From positions 62,001 to 126,000 of the forward strand of contig JAHIND010000016.1 of NCBI GenBank assembly GCA_018896025.1: a DNA stretch of 64,000 nt. Direction: 5' to 3'. How positions within the stretch are numbered: position 1 is the first letter of the stretch; the number at the start of each line of letters is the position of its first letter. The notes under the pieces were generated by a model. It made no database searches, had not been told where the DNA came from, and was given only the letters and a program-made list of their open reading frames with translations. This document shows, in pieces, positions 44,302 through 54,927 of this stretch. The DNA is from Pseudomonadota bacterium (GTDB taxonomy: Bacteria > Desulfobacterota > Desulfarculia > Desulfarculales > Desulfarculaceae). The position numbers and the translations under genes are program-made.

Positions 44302-45600
44302 ATGCAAAGCGCCCCCTGGATATACAACCTGATCTCCCTGGGCGGGCTGGTCGCCCTGGTGCTCATCGCCCGGCTTTGCGGCCTGCACCGGGGACCCACC
44401 GCCTGGCGCACCCTGTTTTGGGGCCTGGCCCTGCAATTGGTCGTGGGCGCCCTGGTCTTTGCTCTTCCCGCCGGAAGATACGGCCTGCTGGCGGTCAACG
44501 ACGCCATGGTGGCCCTGCTGGGCTATTCCCAGGCGGGCATTAAGTTTTTGTTCGGCCCCCTGGCCGCCCAGCCGGGCGAGCCCCATTACATGGGCTTCAT
44601 GCTGGCCATCCACGCCCTGCCCACCATCATCTTTTTCATGGCCCTCACCGCCGCCTTGTACCAGTTGGGCATCTTGCAGCGGGTGGTGCGCCTGTTCTCC
44701 CGGCTGTTCGTGAAGACCCTGGGGGCCAGCGGGGCCGAGTCCCTGGGGGTGGCCAGCCTGATGTTCGTGGGGGTGGAGTCGGCGGGCATGGTGCGGCCCT
44801 TTTTGCCCAAGTTCACCCGCAGCGAGTTCTTCTGTCTGCTCACCGCGGCCATGGCCACGGTGGCTTCATCCACCCTGGGGGTCTACGTGATGACCCTCAA
44901 GGGCAGCTTCCCCAACATCGCCGGGCATCTGATCAGCGCTTCGCTCATCTCCGCCCCGGCGGCCCTGGTGGTGGCCAAGCTCATGGAGCCCGAGACCGGC
45001 GAACCGCTCACCGCCGGGCAGGTGGTGGACCCGGCCCTGGGCAAGTACGGCGGCCTCATGGAGGCCATCATCGCCGGGTCCAACGATGGGGTGAAGCTGG
45101 TGGTAGGGGTGGCGGCCCTGCTGCTGAGCTTCTTGAGCATTCTGGCCCTGATCAACGGCCTGCTGGGCTGGCTCACCGGCCTGGCGGGGATGGGTCACCT
45201 GTCCCTGGAGATGATCCTGGGCTGGGTGAGCTATCCCTTCGCCCTGGCCATGGGGGTGCCCCCGGCCGACGCGGCGGCGGTGGGCTCTTTGCTGGGCCAG
45301 CGCGTCCTGGTCACCGAGATACCCACCTATATGCAAATGGCCGAGCTGATGAAGCACGGCGGGCTGGTCTACAGCCGCAGCGCCGTTATCGCCTCCTACG
45401 CCCTTTGCGGTTTTGCCCACATTGCCTCGGTGGCCATCTTCCTGGGTGGCTTCGGGGCCCTGGCTCCGGGCCGGATAGGGGAGTGGTCGCGCCTGGGGCT
45501 CAAGGCCCTGTGGGCCGCCACCCTGACCACCATGATGACCGGCTGCGTGGCGGGCATCTTCGCCTACGGCGGGGCCACCTTGCTGGGCCTGGGGCAGTAA
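44302..45600 (+). CDS. Concentrative nucleoside transporter (CNT/NupC family)
   Basis: This 432-residue membrane protein has about ten helices and the NupC_N, gate and NupC_C regions: SAGIKFLFG-like (QAGIKFLFGPL), MFVGVESAGMVRPFL and AIIAGSNDGVKLVVGVAALLLSFL. CNT proteins import nucleosides with sodium or protons. Several family-typical positions read differently (for example VESAGMV where many have TEAPLLV), so specificity may be changed. It is divergent from the ABC-F gene and apparently monocistronic. Confidence 0.88.
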   Translation: MQSAPWIYNLISLGGLVALVLIARLCGLHRGPTAWRTLFWGLALQLVVGALVFALPAGRYGLLAVNDAMVALLGYSQAGIKFLFGPLAAQPGEPHYMGFMLAIHALPTIIFFMALTAALYQLGILQRVVRLFSRLFVKTLGASGAESLGVASLMFVGVESAGMVRPFLPKFTRSEFFCLLTAAMATVASSTLGVYVMTLKGSFPNIAGHLISASLISAPAALVVAKLMEPETGEPLTAGQVVDPALGKYGGLMEAIIAGSNDGVKLVVGVAALLLSFLSILALINGLLGWLTGLAGMGHLSLEMILGWVSYPFALAMGVPPADAAAVGSLLGQRVLVTEIPTYMQMAELMKHGGLVYSRSAVIASYALCGFAHIASVAIFLGGFGALAPGRIGEWSRLGLKALWAATLTTMMTGCVAGIFAYGGATLLGLGQ

Positions 45601-45665
45601 AGGGCATGCCGCGCCGGTTCCTGATGCGGCTGAAGCGTTCATTAAAACGTAAGGTAGTCCCAAGA

Positions 45666-46031
45666 ATGGTAGTGAAAAAAGGGCTGGGCATATTCTTTAT
45701 TGTGGCATGGGTGTTTTTGCCGGCTTGCGCTCCAACGGAAGCCACTGTTTTACAAAACCCCACTACTTTACAAACCGTAGAATGTAAAAGAAATCCCTGG
45801 AAAAATTGGACCTGGGAGGATGAAGAGGTCCGTAGGAAATGTGCTGAAAAGTATAAGGCCCTTGGTTTTGTCGAGGCTAATGAGAAAAATTCCGGAAGTA
45901 GTTCACCTGTGGAGGTAAAGAATGCTTCCCTTGCGGATAAATTAAGGCAGTTGGATGAAGCCTACGGTAAAGGTCTGCTGACTGAAATGGAATATAAAGC
46001 CAAGAGGAAGCAGATACTCGAAAGATTCTAA
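45666..46031 (+). CDS. Small lipoprotein with SHOCT-like C-terminus
   Basis: From the chosen ATG the product is 121 residues. It has a lipoprotein signal (MVVKKGLGIFFIVAW then LPAC) and a C-terminal helix pair, LADKLRQLDEAYGKGLLTE then EYKAKRKQILERF, typical of SHOCT (short C-terminal) domains. An upstream ATG at 45606 would add 20 charged residues that do not fit a signal peptide. The gene is noticeably AT-richer than its neighbours and lies between the nucleoside transporter and tRNA-Pro, which hints at acquisition. Function unknown. Confidence 0.75.
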   Translation: MVVKKGLGIFFIVAWVFLPACAPTEATVLQNPTTLQTVECKRNPWKNWTWEDEEVRRKCAEKYKALGFVEANEKNSGSSSPVEVKNASLADKLRQLDEAYGKGLLTEMEYKAKRKQILERF

Positions 46032-46047
46032 CTAGAATATAAGCACA

Positions 46048-46090
46048 GAATGGGCGGCTAAGCATTTTGCTTAACCGCCCATTCTTATTT
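46048..46090 (+). terminator. Terminator between lipoprotein gene and tRNA-Pro
   Basis: A 17-bp stem with one mismatch (46048-46064 with 46068-46084) and a 3-nt loop is followed by a T-rich run (TTATTT). Being between convergent units, it may serve both the lipoprotein gene and tRNA-Pro. Confidence 0.88.
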
Positions 46091-46097
46091 GCTTAAT

Positions 46098-46174
46098 TGG
46101 TCGGGACGACTGGATTTGAACCAGCGACCCCTTGAACCCCATTCAAGTGCGCTTCCATGCTGCGCCACGTCCCG
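46098..46174 (-). tRNA. tRNA-Pro (anticodon GGG)
   Basis: A 77-nt cloverleaf on the minus strand. Acceptor CGGGACG pairs with CGTCCCG, the D arm resembles bacterial tRNA-Pro (GGCGCAGCATGGAAGCGC), the anticodon stem-loop is CTTGA-ATGGGGT-TCAAG, the T arm contains GGTTCAAATCC and ACCA is encoded. Confidence 0.95.
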
Positions 46175-46210
46175 ACGCGAATGGTTTTGTACCATCGGGG
46201 CGGGGTGTTG

Positions 46211-47347
46211 TCAATCGCGTGACGCGTTTCCCAGCAATCTTAGAAGCGCTTTTTCCATCATATCCCGAGCCAAGGCCCAATCTCCCCCCGTGCGGCGGGG
46301 CCGGGGGAACCAGGCGGCCAGTATCTCGGCGGCCTGTGCCTCTGGCTCCTGCCCGGCCATAAGGGCGGCCTGGGCTTGGAGCACCGCCGCGCCGTGGGCC
46401 AGGATAGGCTTCAAGGCCGCCTCAAGCTCGCCGTCCGCCGAATCATCTCCCGCCCATAGGGCCAAGGCTTTGCTCAACCGGGCCAACTCCCAAAACTCCA
46501 GCCCTCGCGCTCCCCGCTGCCACAGGGGCATGACCTGGTGGCGAGGCTGCCACAGGCCCAAGGCCTGGCCTTGCTCCCACAAAACGGCGCAGCGGGCCGC
46601 CAGACGGCTCACAACGGGCGATGGGGCCCCAGGCGGGGTCTTGCCCCGGCTTGGGGCATCAGGCCCCAACCAGGCCCCCCAGAGCCGCTCAAGGGCCTGC
46701 CCGGCCGGTTCCTCGCCGGGGGTGTCCAAATGCGGGTAGGAAAGCAGCAGGCGCCCCCGGCCCAAGTGGGCCTCGATCACCGCCGGTTGCTCCCAAAGAG
46801 GGGCCGGGTCCTGCGAGGGGCCAGACAGGCGCATCTCTTCGGTGGGTCCGTGGTAACGGGCCAGCACGGTTATGGACGGGTCGTCGGGTTCGTTGAACTG
46901 GCCGGGCCACCACACCGGCCAGGAGGCCAGGGGCTCGCCGTGTTGCCAGAGGGGATGACCCTGGGCTTCGGGGCAGGGGGAGATGAGCACCGGCCCGCTG
47001 AGGCCGGGTAGGCGCTGGGCGCCCGAGGCCCGGTCCAGGTTCACCAGGCCCAGGCCGTCGTCCACCGACAGGGCCAGGCCCGCCCCGCCGCAAAAGCCCA
47101 GGTATATGCCGCCTTGGTGGATGAACCGGCTGAGGGCTTTGGCACCCTGGGAACCCAGGGCCTTTTTTTTGCGGGACGACCAGCCGCCGGGCACCACCAG
47201 CAAACGTGTGCCTTCCAGACCGCCATCAGCGATCTGGGCCGCGCTGATGGGCTCCAGGGCCAGGCCGCGCTGCCAGGCCGCCTCCAGGGTCATGAGGGAC
47301 CACAGGCCCCCGGTGTCCCAGAGCAGGCGGGCGGGGGAGGGTGGCAA
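46211..47347 (-). CDS. BPL_N-domain (type 1 glutamine-amidotransferase-like) protein
   Basis: The 378-residue protein starts with an amidotransferase-like fold, RLLVVPGGWSSRKKKALG, then GGIYLGFCGGAGLALS, whose Cys resembles the nucleophile elbow of the BPL_N family. The second half is helical, rich in Ala, Leu and Trp, and unrecognised. BPL_N proteins are often annotated from the N-terminus of fungal biotin-protein ligase, but no ligase domain is present. The start is TTG, 5 nt after the tldD stop and 8 nt after AGGGA, so it is likely co-translated with tldD. Confidence 0.75.
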   Translation of the reverse strand: MPPSPARLLWDTGGLWSLMTLEAAWQRGLALEPISAAQIADGGLEGTRLLVVPGGWSSRKKKALGSQGAKALSRFIHQGGIYLGFCGGAGLALSVDDGLGLVNLDRASGAQRLPGLSGPVLISPCPEAQGHPLWQHGEPLASWPVWWPGQFNEPDDPSITVLARYHGPTEEMRLSGPSQDPAPLWEQPAVIEAHLGRGRLLLSYPHLDTPGEEPAGQALERLWGAWLGPDAPSRGKTPPGAPSPVVSRLAARCAVLWEQGQALGLWQPRHQVMPLWQRGARGLEFWELARLSKALALWAGDDSADGELEAALKPILAHGAAVLQAQAALMAGQEPEAQAAEILAAWFPRPRRTGGDWALARDMMEKALLRLLGNASRD

Positions 47348-47352
47348 GCCGC

Positions 47353-48738
47353 TTATCCCTGCTGCTGGCCGCCCACCACCAGGCGGGGGATGCGCAGGGT
47401 GGGTTGGGCGTCGCCCACCGGCGAGCCCTGGCCGTCCTTGCCGCAGGTGCCCAGGCTCCAGCCCAGGTCGCTGCCCACCTTGTCTATCTGGCTGAGCACC
47501 TCGGGGCCGTTGCCGGTGAGGGTGGCCCCGCGCACCGGGCGGTCCACCTTGCCGTCCTTGATGAGATAGCCCTCGCTCACCTCGAACACGAAGTCGCCGT
47601 TGATGGTGTTCACCTGGCCGCCGCCCATCTTGCGCACGAACAGTCCTTCGCCGGTGGAGCGTACGATGCTGTCCGGGTCGTCGCTGCCGGGCGCGATCAT
47701 GGTGTTGGTCATGCGGGGGATGGGCCGGTGGCGGTAGCTTTCCCGGCGGCCGTTGCCCGTGGGCTGGCCGTCCAGCTTCCAGGCCGAGAGCCGGTCTTGC
47801 AGGTAGCCCTTGAGCACGCCCTTGTCGATGACCACGTTCTTGCGGCAGGGGGTGCCTTCGTCGTCGAATCCGCCCGAGCCCCGGCGGCCGGGCACGGTGC
47901 CGTCGTCCAGCACGGTGACCAACTCGCTGGCCACCTTTTCGCCGATGCGGCCCGCGTACACGCTCATGTTCTCGTAGATCAGGTCGCCTTCCAGGCCGTG
48001 GCCCACCGCCTCGTGGACCATGGTGCCGCCCGCCTCGGCCGAGAGCACCACCGGCATGGCCCCGCCCGGCGCGGGATCGGCCTCCAGCATGAGCACCGCC
48101 CGCCGGGCCGCTTCCTTGGCCACTGAGGTGGGGTCCTTGCGCTCGAATATCTCCATGCCCCCGATGCCGCCCATGGACTCGTAGCCGGTCTGCACCCGGC
48201 CGTCCTGGGTGGCCACGCAGTGCACCGCCATGATGATTTGGCTGCGCTCCTCCTCGGCCTCCACGCCCAGGGAGTTCAATATGCGCACCTGCTGGCCCCG
48301 GTCCATGTAGATGACCCGCACCTGGCTGATGCGGCTGTCCACCTGCCGGGCCGCGGCCTCGGCCGCCTTTACCATGTCCACCTTGATGGCCGTAGCGGTG
48401 TCCTTGAAGGGCTTCAGCGCCTGGGTGATCAGGCCCGGCGCGGCTGGGCGCAGCGCCTGGGGAGCCACCGCCTTGCCCTTGGAAAGCAGGGCAAGGTTGT
48501 GCGCCAGCGGCAACAGCGAGTCCTGATCGAACTGGTTGCCATAGGCATAGGCGGTCTTGAGGTCGTATATCAGGCGCAGGCCCGCCCCCTGGTCCACCCC
48601 GCCCAAAACCTTTTCCACCTTGCCGTCGTCCATGACGATCATAAGGCCGGTGGAGCGCTCCAAGAACAGCTCGGACATCTGGCCGCCGCCGGCCAGGGCG
48701 GCTTCCAAAATAGGCAGGGCGTCGCAGTCAAGGCTCAT
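47353..48738 (-). CDS. tldD: TldD metalloprotease
   Basis: The 461-residue protein matches TldD. It has the zinc motif HEAVGHGLEGD (about residues 238-248), the run VVLSAEAGGTMVHEAVGH, and the C-terminal Cys residue in GTCGKDGQGSPVG. TldD acts with TldE/PmbA to cleave unfolded or leader peptides; no tldE gene is next to it here. A glycine-rich strand, PGRRGSGGFDDEG, precedes the pore region. The downstream BPL_N gene is likely in the same transcript. Confidence 0.93.
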   Translation of the reverse strand: MSLDCDALPILEAALAGGGQMSELFLERSTGLMIVMDDGKVEKVLGGVDQGAGLRLIYDLKTAYAYGNQFDQDSLLPLAHNLALLSKGKAVAPQALRPAAPGLITQALKPFKDTATAIKVDMVKAAEAAARQVDSRISQVRVIYMDRGQQVRILNSLGVEAEEERSQIIMAVHCVATQDGRVQTGYESMGGIGGMEIFERKDPTSVAKEAARRAVLMLEADPAPGGAMPVVLSAEAGGTMVHEAVGHGLEGDLIYENMSVYAGRIGEKVASELVTVLDDGTVPGRRGSGGFDDEGTPCRKNVVIDKGVLKGYLQDRLSAWKLDGQPTGNGRRESYRHRPIPRMTNTMIAPGSDDPDSIVRSTGEGLFVRKMGGGQVNTINGDFVFEVSEGYLIKDGKVDRPVRGATLTGNGPEVLSQIDKVGSDLGWSLGTCGKDGQGSPVGDAQPTLRIPRLVVGGQQQG

Positions 48739-48912
48739 GATAAGCTATCCTATTGATTGATCTAATAAAGATTTAACTATACCGGGCCCGGCAAAAATAG
48801 CACACCCGGGAAGAGCGGTCAACGAGGCCTCTGGGGACGGGGCCGCCATTGACATGCCAGGGCGCTCCGCGTAATATCAGCAAGCCAAGGTGAACGGTGG
48901 AAAAGGATTGGT

Positions 48913-49545
48913 ATGACTCGTACAATCGCAATTATTGCCATGAGCTGCCTGTTGGCGCTGGCTGCGCCCGCCATGGGCAAGCAGACCGCCGAGCCCATCA
49001 CCGTCAGCGTTTTGGAGGCGGCTCAGATGCTGGCCTCCCAGCCCAAGGAAGTGTTTCTGGTGGATGTGCGCACCCGCCATGAATACGCCCTGTTGGGGCA
49101 TCCTCCCCAGGGCTACAACGTGCCTTGGCGTTTGGCCACCAACGATTTCCAGATCAAAGGCGGTCCCTACCAGGGCGACAAAGCCGCCCACACCGGCTAC
49201 CAACTCGGCCCTAAGCCCAACCCCGACTTCATCGGGGTGATCAAGTCCCTGTTCAAGCCCGGCGACAAGCTCTTGATTCTCTCCACCGCAGGAGAGCAAG
49301 GGGCCGAGGCCGCCGCCGCCTTGAGCAAGGCCGGTTTCACCCAGGTGTTCAACCTGGAGCACGGCTTCTTGGGACAGCCCCTTTTGGTGGACAAGCAGGC
49401 CGAATTGGCTGAGAAGTATTCGCCCCTGTACGGTAGCCGGGGACGTTTGAACGGCTGGCTGTTCTGGGGCCTGCCGGTGACTCACCACATGGACCCGCGC
49501 TACATCTACCCGCCCGACACCAAACGCATGCAGACCCAAAAATAG
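48913..49545 (+). CDS. Periplasmic rhodanese-fold protein lacking the catalytic cysteine
   Basis: The 210-residue product has a Sec signal (MTRTIAIIAMSCLLALAAP, cleavage after AMGK) and a rhodanese domain with FLVDVRTRHEYALLGHPP and a helix after LLILSTAGEQGAEAAAAL. Active rhodaneses have Cys at the start of that loop; here it is Ser-Thr, so sulfur transfer is unlikely. The C-terminus has NGWLFWGLPVTHHMDPRYIYPP, with a His pair. It is divergent from tldD. A binding role is inferred. Confidence 0.85.
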   Translation: MTRTIAIIAMSCLLALAAPAMGKQTAEPITVSVLEAAQMLASQPKEVFLVDVRTRHEYALLGHPPQGYNVPWRLATNDFQIKGGPYQGDKAAHTGYQLGPKPNPDFIGVIKSLFKPGDKLLILSTAGEQGAEAAAALSKAGFTQVFNLEHGFLGQPLLVDKQAELAEKYSPLYGSRGRLNGWLFWGLPVTHHMDPRYIYPPDTKRMQTQK

Positions 49546-49555
49546 CCTCGCCCGC

Positions 49556-51244
<1,689 letters not shown>

Positions 51245-51247
51245 AGA

Positions 51248-52621
51248 TTACTCCGGCACCGGGTCGTAGGTGAGGTCTTCGAAGCGGGTGAGGTCGTCCA
51301 AAAAGGCCAGACGCACCGTGCCGGTGGGGCCGTTGCGCTGCTTGCCGATGATGATCTCGGCCACGTTGTCGTCGTCCTCTTCGGGATCGTCGCGCTTCTT
51401 GTAGACCTTCTTGCGGTAAATGAAGGCGATTACGTCGGCGTCCTGCTCGATGGCCCCGGACTCGCGCAGGTCGCTGAGCATGGGGCGCTTGTCCCCGCCG
51501 GGGCGCTCCTCCACCTTGCGGTTGAGCTGGCTTAGCGCCACCACGGGCACCGACAATTCCTTGGCCAGGGCTTTGAGCGAGCGGGAGATGTTGCTGATCT
51601 CCTGCTCGCGGCTCTCGGTGGAGCCTCGGCCGCGCATGAGCTGGAGGTAGTCCACCAGGATGAGCCCCAACCCGTGCTCCAGCTTGAGGCGCCGGGCCTT
51701 GGCCCGAAGGTCCAAGACCGACAGAGCCGGGGTGTCATCGATGAAGATAGGGGAGCCGTGCAGACGGTCGGCCGCCTGGGTCAGGGCGGGGAAGTCCTGG
51801 TTGTGGGACAAGAAGCCGGAGCGGATCTTGGAGCCGGACACCCTGGCCTCGGAGGCCAATAGGCGCATGCCCAGCTGCTCTTTGCTCATCTCCAGGCTGA
51901 AGATGGCCACCACCACCCCGGAATCCAGGGCCGCGTTGGAGGCCACGTTCAGGGCGAAGGCGGTCTTGCCCATGGAGGGGCGGCCCGCGATGATGATCAG
52001 GTCGCCGGCCTGCAAGCCGGTGGTGAGCTGGTCCAGGATCTTGAAGCCGGTGGGCACTCCCGAGACCTGGCCCTTGTTCTTGAAGCGTTCCTCGATGATC
52101 TTCAGGGAGCTGCGGATCACGTCGCCGATGGGGCTCACCTGCTGGCTGAGGCGCTCCTGGGTGGCCGCGAAAATGGCCCGCTCCGCCCCTTCCAGGGCGA
52201 TGTCGGGCTCGGCCTGATGGGCGTGGGCTTCCTCGATGGCTTTGTGGGCGGCATTGATGAAGCCCCTGAGCAGGGCCTTGTCCTTGACCAGGGTGGCGTA
52301 ATGGTCGACGTGGGCGGGGCTGAGCATGATGTCGGCCAGCTCGGCCAAATAGGCCGCGCCGCCCACCGATTCCAGACGGCTCTCGTCGTTGAGCCGTGAG
52401 GTCACGGTGATCTCGTCCACCGGCTGGTTCTTGTCGTAAAGAGCCAGCATGGCCTCGTAGATCAGGCCGTGGCGGCGGTCGTAGAAATCCGCCGGCTTTA
52501 GGTGAGAGGCGACTCCGGAGAGCACCTCGCTGCCGTGGACCAACACCCCTCCCAGCACCCCGCGCTCGGCGGCGAGGTCCTGGGGGGGGGCGTTGCGGCT
52601 GGAGGCGCCGTCTGGGTTCAC
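51248..52621 (-). CDS. dnaB: Replicative DNA helicase DnaB
   Basis: The 457-residue protein has the N-terminal DnaB domain (AAERGVLGGVLVHG onward), a linker helix, and the RecA-fold domain with Walker A GRPSMGKTAFAL (about residue 213), VAIFSLEMSKEQL, the Walker B-like ILVDYLQLM and the C-terminal arginine-finger region. It unwinds DNA at the fork. It starts 3 bp after rplI, in the order rpsF-rpsR-DUF2232-rplI-dnaB common in this lineage. The first ORF codon is ATG following a GTGAA-type sequence. Confidence 0.97.
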   Translation of the reverse strand: MNPDGASSRNAPPQDLAAERGVLGGVLVHGSEVLSGVASHLKPADFYDRRHGLIYEAMLALYDKNQPVDEITVTSRLNDESRLESVGGAAYLAELADIMLSPAHVDHYATLVKDKALLRGFINAAHKAIEEAHAHQAEPDIALEGAERAIFAATQERLSQQVSPIGDVIRSSLKIIEERFKNKGQVSGVPTGFKILDQLTTGLQAGDLIIIAGRPSMGKTAFALNVASNAALDSGVVVAIFSLEMSKEQLGMRLLASEARVSGSKIRSGFLSHNQDFPALTQAADRLHGSPIFIDDTPALSVLDLRAKARRLKLEHGLGLILVDYLQLMRGRGSTESREQEISNISRSLKALAKELSVPVVALSQLNRKVEERPGGDKRPMLSDLRESGAIEQDADVIAFIYRKKVYKKRDDPEEDDDNVAEIIIGKQRNGPTGTVRLAFLDDLTRFEDLTYDPVPE

Positions 52622-52624
52622 GCC

Positions 52625-53191
52625 TTACTCCTTGGCCTGCTCCTCGGCAGGTTCCTCGGCCACGGCTTCGGCCTCTTCGGCGGCTTCCTCGGTCACGGCC
52701 TCTTGGGCCTTGGCCTTGGGAGCGGCTTCCTGGGCGTCGCTGGTGGCCTCGGGATACACTTCCAATTCTATCTCAACCACCACCTGGGGGTGAAGCTTCA
52801 CCGGCAAGGTGTAGGTGCCCAGCTTCTTGATGGGCCCTTCCGCCATGATGATCCGGCGGCGGTCGATCTCAAAACCCTGGGTGGCCAGAGCTTCGGCGAT
52901 CTGCATGTTGGTCACCGAGCCGTAGAGCTTTCCGCCTTCACCGGAGCGGGCTTCCACCCGAACCTTGACGCCGGCCAAAGTCGCGGCCTCGGCCTTGACC
53001 TTTTCGGCCTCGCGGGACTGGGTGGCCTCGATGCGCTGGCGCTCGGCCTCCAGGGTCTTGATGTTCTTCTTGGTAGCCATCAGGGCCAGCCCCTGGGGGA
53101 CCAGGTAGTTGCGGCCGTAGCCGTTTTTAACCTGCACCACCTCGCCGGGATCGCCCAAACCCAGTACTTCCTGGGTAAGGATAACCTTCAT
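52625..53191 (-). CDS. rplI: 50S ribosomal protein L9
   Basis: The 188-residue protein starts MKVILTQEVLGLGDPGEVVQ, the L9 N-terminal globular domain with NGYGRNYLVPQGLA, followed by the connecting helix and the C-terminal domain (SVTNMQIAEALATQGFEIDRRRI). L9 is normally about 148-150 residues. The extra C-terminal 40 are Ala/Glu-rich and acidic. The start at 53191 follows GGAGGAAT; the frame is open 19 codons upstream but without support. Confidence 0.95.
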   Translation of the reverse strand: MKVILTQEVLGLGDPGEVVQVKNGYGRNYLVPQGLALMATKKNIKTLEAERQRIEATQSREAEKVKAEAATLAGVKVRVEARSGEGGKLYGSVTNMQIAEALATQGFEIDRRRIIMAEGPIKKLGTYTLPVKLHPQVVVEIELEVYPEATSDAQEAAPKAKAQEAVTEEAAEEAEAVAEEPAEEQAKE

Positions 53192-53193
53192 TT

Positions 53194-54174
53194 CTATTCC
53201 TCCGACCCGGACGGCTTGGCTTGTTCCAGCCGTCTCAGATTTAACCACATATCAAAAAGCCCCGTGACGGCCAGTATAGCGGCCACGTAAATTTCCAGAG
53301 CCACCATCAGGTACACCGCTGCCCGCAAAAGAGACGGCGCGTTCTTGCGGCGCAGCCAAAAGTCCACCACCGCCAGCCCCTGGAAGAAGTAGAGCACTCC
53401 CATGACCAGGACCAGATTGGCTCCCAGCCAAAAGAGCCAGCCGCTTCCCAGGGCCATGAGCCCCCCTCCCGCGATGAGCAGCCAAACCAGGCGCTCGGGA
53501 GTGCGGTAGAGGTTCATGGGGGAGCCGGTTTCCCGGGCTCCCAAACGGCGGCTGATGCGCCGCGCGGCCAGGAAGTTGAGCCAGGCCACCACCAGCGACA
53601 CCGCGGCCAATATGCCCGGAGCCATCCTCAGGATGATCCGGCCGGCCATGGCCAGGCCCTGCTCCAACTGGCGCAGGGTGTCCGGCTCCAGGTCCATGGA
53701 ACGGTACATTTCCATGACCATGGCCATCTCGCTCTGCCACTGGGCCTTCCAGAGCTGCCAGGGACCCACCTCGTATACGATGGAACCCACCAACAGCACC
53801 AGCACCGAGGCGGCCATGGCCGTGCCCGCCGCCGTTCCCACGGCCCAGCGATTGGGCAAACCCAGACTCCACATCTCACCCAATGCCCCGGCCATCACCA
53901 GGAAGTAGATCAAGTAGTAGCCCCCACCGGGGGGGGCGGCCACCTGAGCCAGCAGCAGGGCGGCTGCGGCGGCCAGGATCAGCCCCTTGCGTCCCGCCCC
54001 CTTGCCTCTGACTCCATAAGCCAGCAGAAGCGGAAGGGGCGAGGCGAAGGTGATCACCGATCCGGCCAGGGGCAATATCCAAGGCACCGTGAACAGCACT
54101 ATAGCACCGGCCGCGGCGGCCGCGGCGGGCAGCCATTCGCCGGGTAGAGCGCGGCTCATCAGCGCCGCCGGCAT
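53194..54174 (-). CDS. DUF2232 (YybS-like) membrane protein
   Basis: The 326-residue inner-membrane protein has eight or nine hydrophobic segments and a short cytoplasmic loop before the C-terminus (RRISRRLGARETGSPMNLYR). This matches the DUF2232 family placed between rpsR and rplI in many delta- and Firmicute genomes. A role linked to ribosome or sporulation genes is suggested by that conserved position only. It ends 2 bp before rplI starts and follows rpsR by 7 bp. Confidence 0.88.
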   Translation of the reverse strand: MPAALMSRALPGEWLPAAAAAAGAIVLFTVPWILPLAGSVITFASPLPLLLAYGVRGKGAGRKGLILAAAAALLLAQVAAPPGGGYYLIYFLVMAGALGEMWSLGLPNRWAVGTAAGTAMAASVLVLLVGSIVYEVGPWQLWKAQWQSEMAMVMEMYRSMDLEPDTLRQLEQGLAMAGRIILRMAPGILAAVSLVVAWLNFLAARRISRRLGARETGSPMNLYRTPERLVWLLIAGGGLMALGSGWLFWLGANLVLVMGVLYFFQGLAVVDFWLRRKNAPSLLRAAVYLMVALEIYVAAILAVTGLFDMWLNLRRLEQAKPSGSEE

Positions 54175-54181
54175 AAACCGG

Positions 54182-54424
54182 CTAGTTGGAACCCTGGGCC
54201 GAGAAGGGCAACAGGGCGATGTGCCGGGCCCTCTTGATGGCCAGGGTCAGTTCGCGCTGGTGCTTGGCGCAGCACCCGCTTATGCGCCGAGGGATGATTT
54301 TGCCCCGCTCGGTGGTGTAGTAACGCAGGGTGCGCGGCTCTTTGTAGTCGATGGTGATGCTGGAGTCGGCGCAGAACCGGCAGACCTTGCGGCGTCCGTA
54401 TTTCCTTCTTTTGAGCGTAATCAT
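54182..54424 (-). CDS. rpsR: 30S ribosomal protein S18
   Basis: The 80-residue protein has the S18 core: [62 protein letters not shown]. Cys residues in CRFCADS and GCCAKHQ suggest the zinc-binding form of S18. It follows rpsF by 9 bp and forms the S6-S18 heterodimer with its product. Confidence 0.97.
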   Translation of the reverse strand: MITLKRRKYGRRKVCRFCADSSITIDYKEPRTLRYYTTERGKIIPRRISGCCAKHQRELTLAIKRARHIALLPFSAQGSN

Positions 54425-54433
54425 GCCGACCTC

Positions 54434-54904
54434 CTAGTCTTCGTCGTCGTCGTCGTCACGACGGCGGCGGCCTCCGCGATCGTCGTCGCGGTCGTCATCA
54501 TCGTCATCATCATCGTCGCGGTCGCCGACCTCGTCCGGCTCGCTCGGGGGAGGAGTGCCGGCGGCTTTGGCCGCTTCGGCTTCGGCCTTGCGCTGGGCCA
54601 TGGCCTCCTCGTCGAAGCTGTCGGCGATCTTCACCGTGAGGTAACGGATGACCTGTTCGTCGATCTTGAAGTTACGCTCGAGCTCGTCCACGGCTTCGCC
54701 GGTTGCTCCGTACTCCACGAGGACGAAATAGCCCTTGGTATGTTTCTTCACCGTGTAGGCCAACCGCCGGCGTCCCCAGTGGTCTTCCTTCACGATGAAC
54801 GCGCCGTCTTTTTCCAAAAGGCCGCGGAACTTTTCCACGCAGGCGGCGGTGTCCTCCTCGCTCAGCTCAGGATGGACGATAAAAATAGTCTCATAATGTC
54901 GCAT
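54434..54904 (-). CDS. rpsF: 30S ribosomal protein S6 with acidic/arginine tail
   Basis: From the chosen ATG the protein is 156 residues. It begins MRHYETIFIVHPELSEED and has VKEDHWGRRRLAYTVKKHTKGYFVLVEY, the S6 fold. It is followed by a long tail of Asp runs alternating with Arg (DRDDDDDDDDDRDDD, GGRRRRDDDDDED). S6 is usually 95-135 residues and E. coli S6 ends in a glutamate-rich tail, so the Asp/Arg tail is unusual. The start follows GAGAGGAGG by 7 nt; the frame upstream overlaps the NUDIX gene's end. Confidence 0.95.
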   Translation of the reverse strand: MRHYETIFIVHPELSEEDTAACVEKFRGLLEKDGAFIVKEDHWGRRRLAYTVKKHTKGYFVLVEYGATGEAVDELERNFKIDEQVIRYLTVKIADSFDEEAMAQRKAEAEAAKAAGTPPPSEPDEVGDRDDDDDDDDDRDDDRGGRRRRDDDDDED

Positions 54905-54927
54905 AAGGCCTCCTCTCGGTCTAAACG

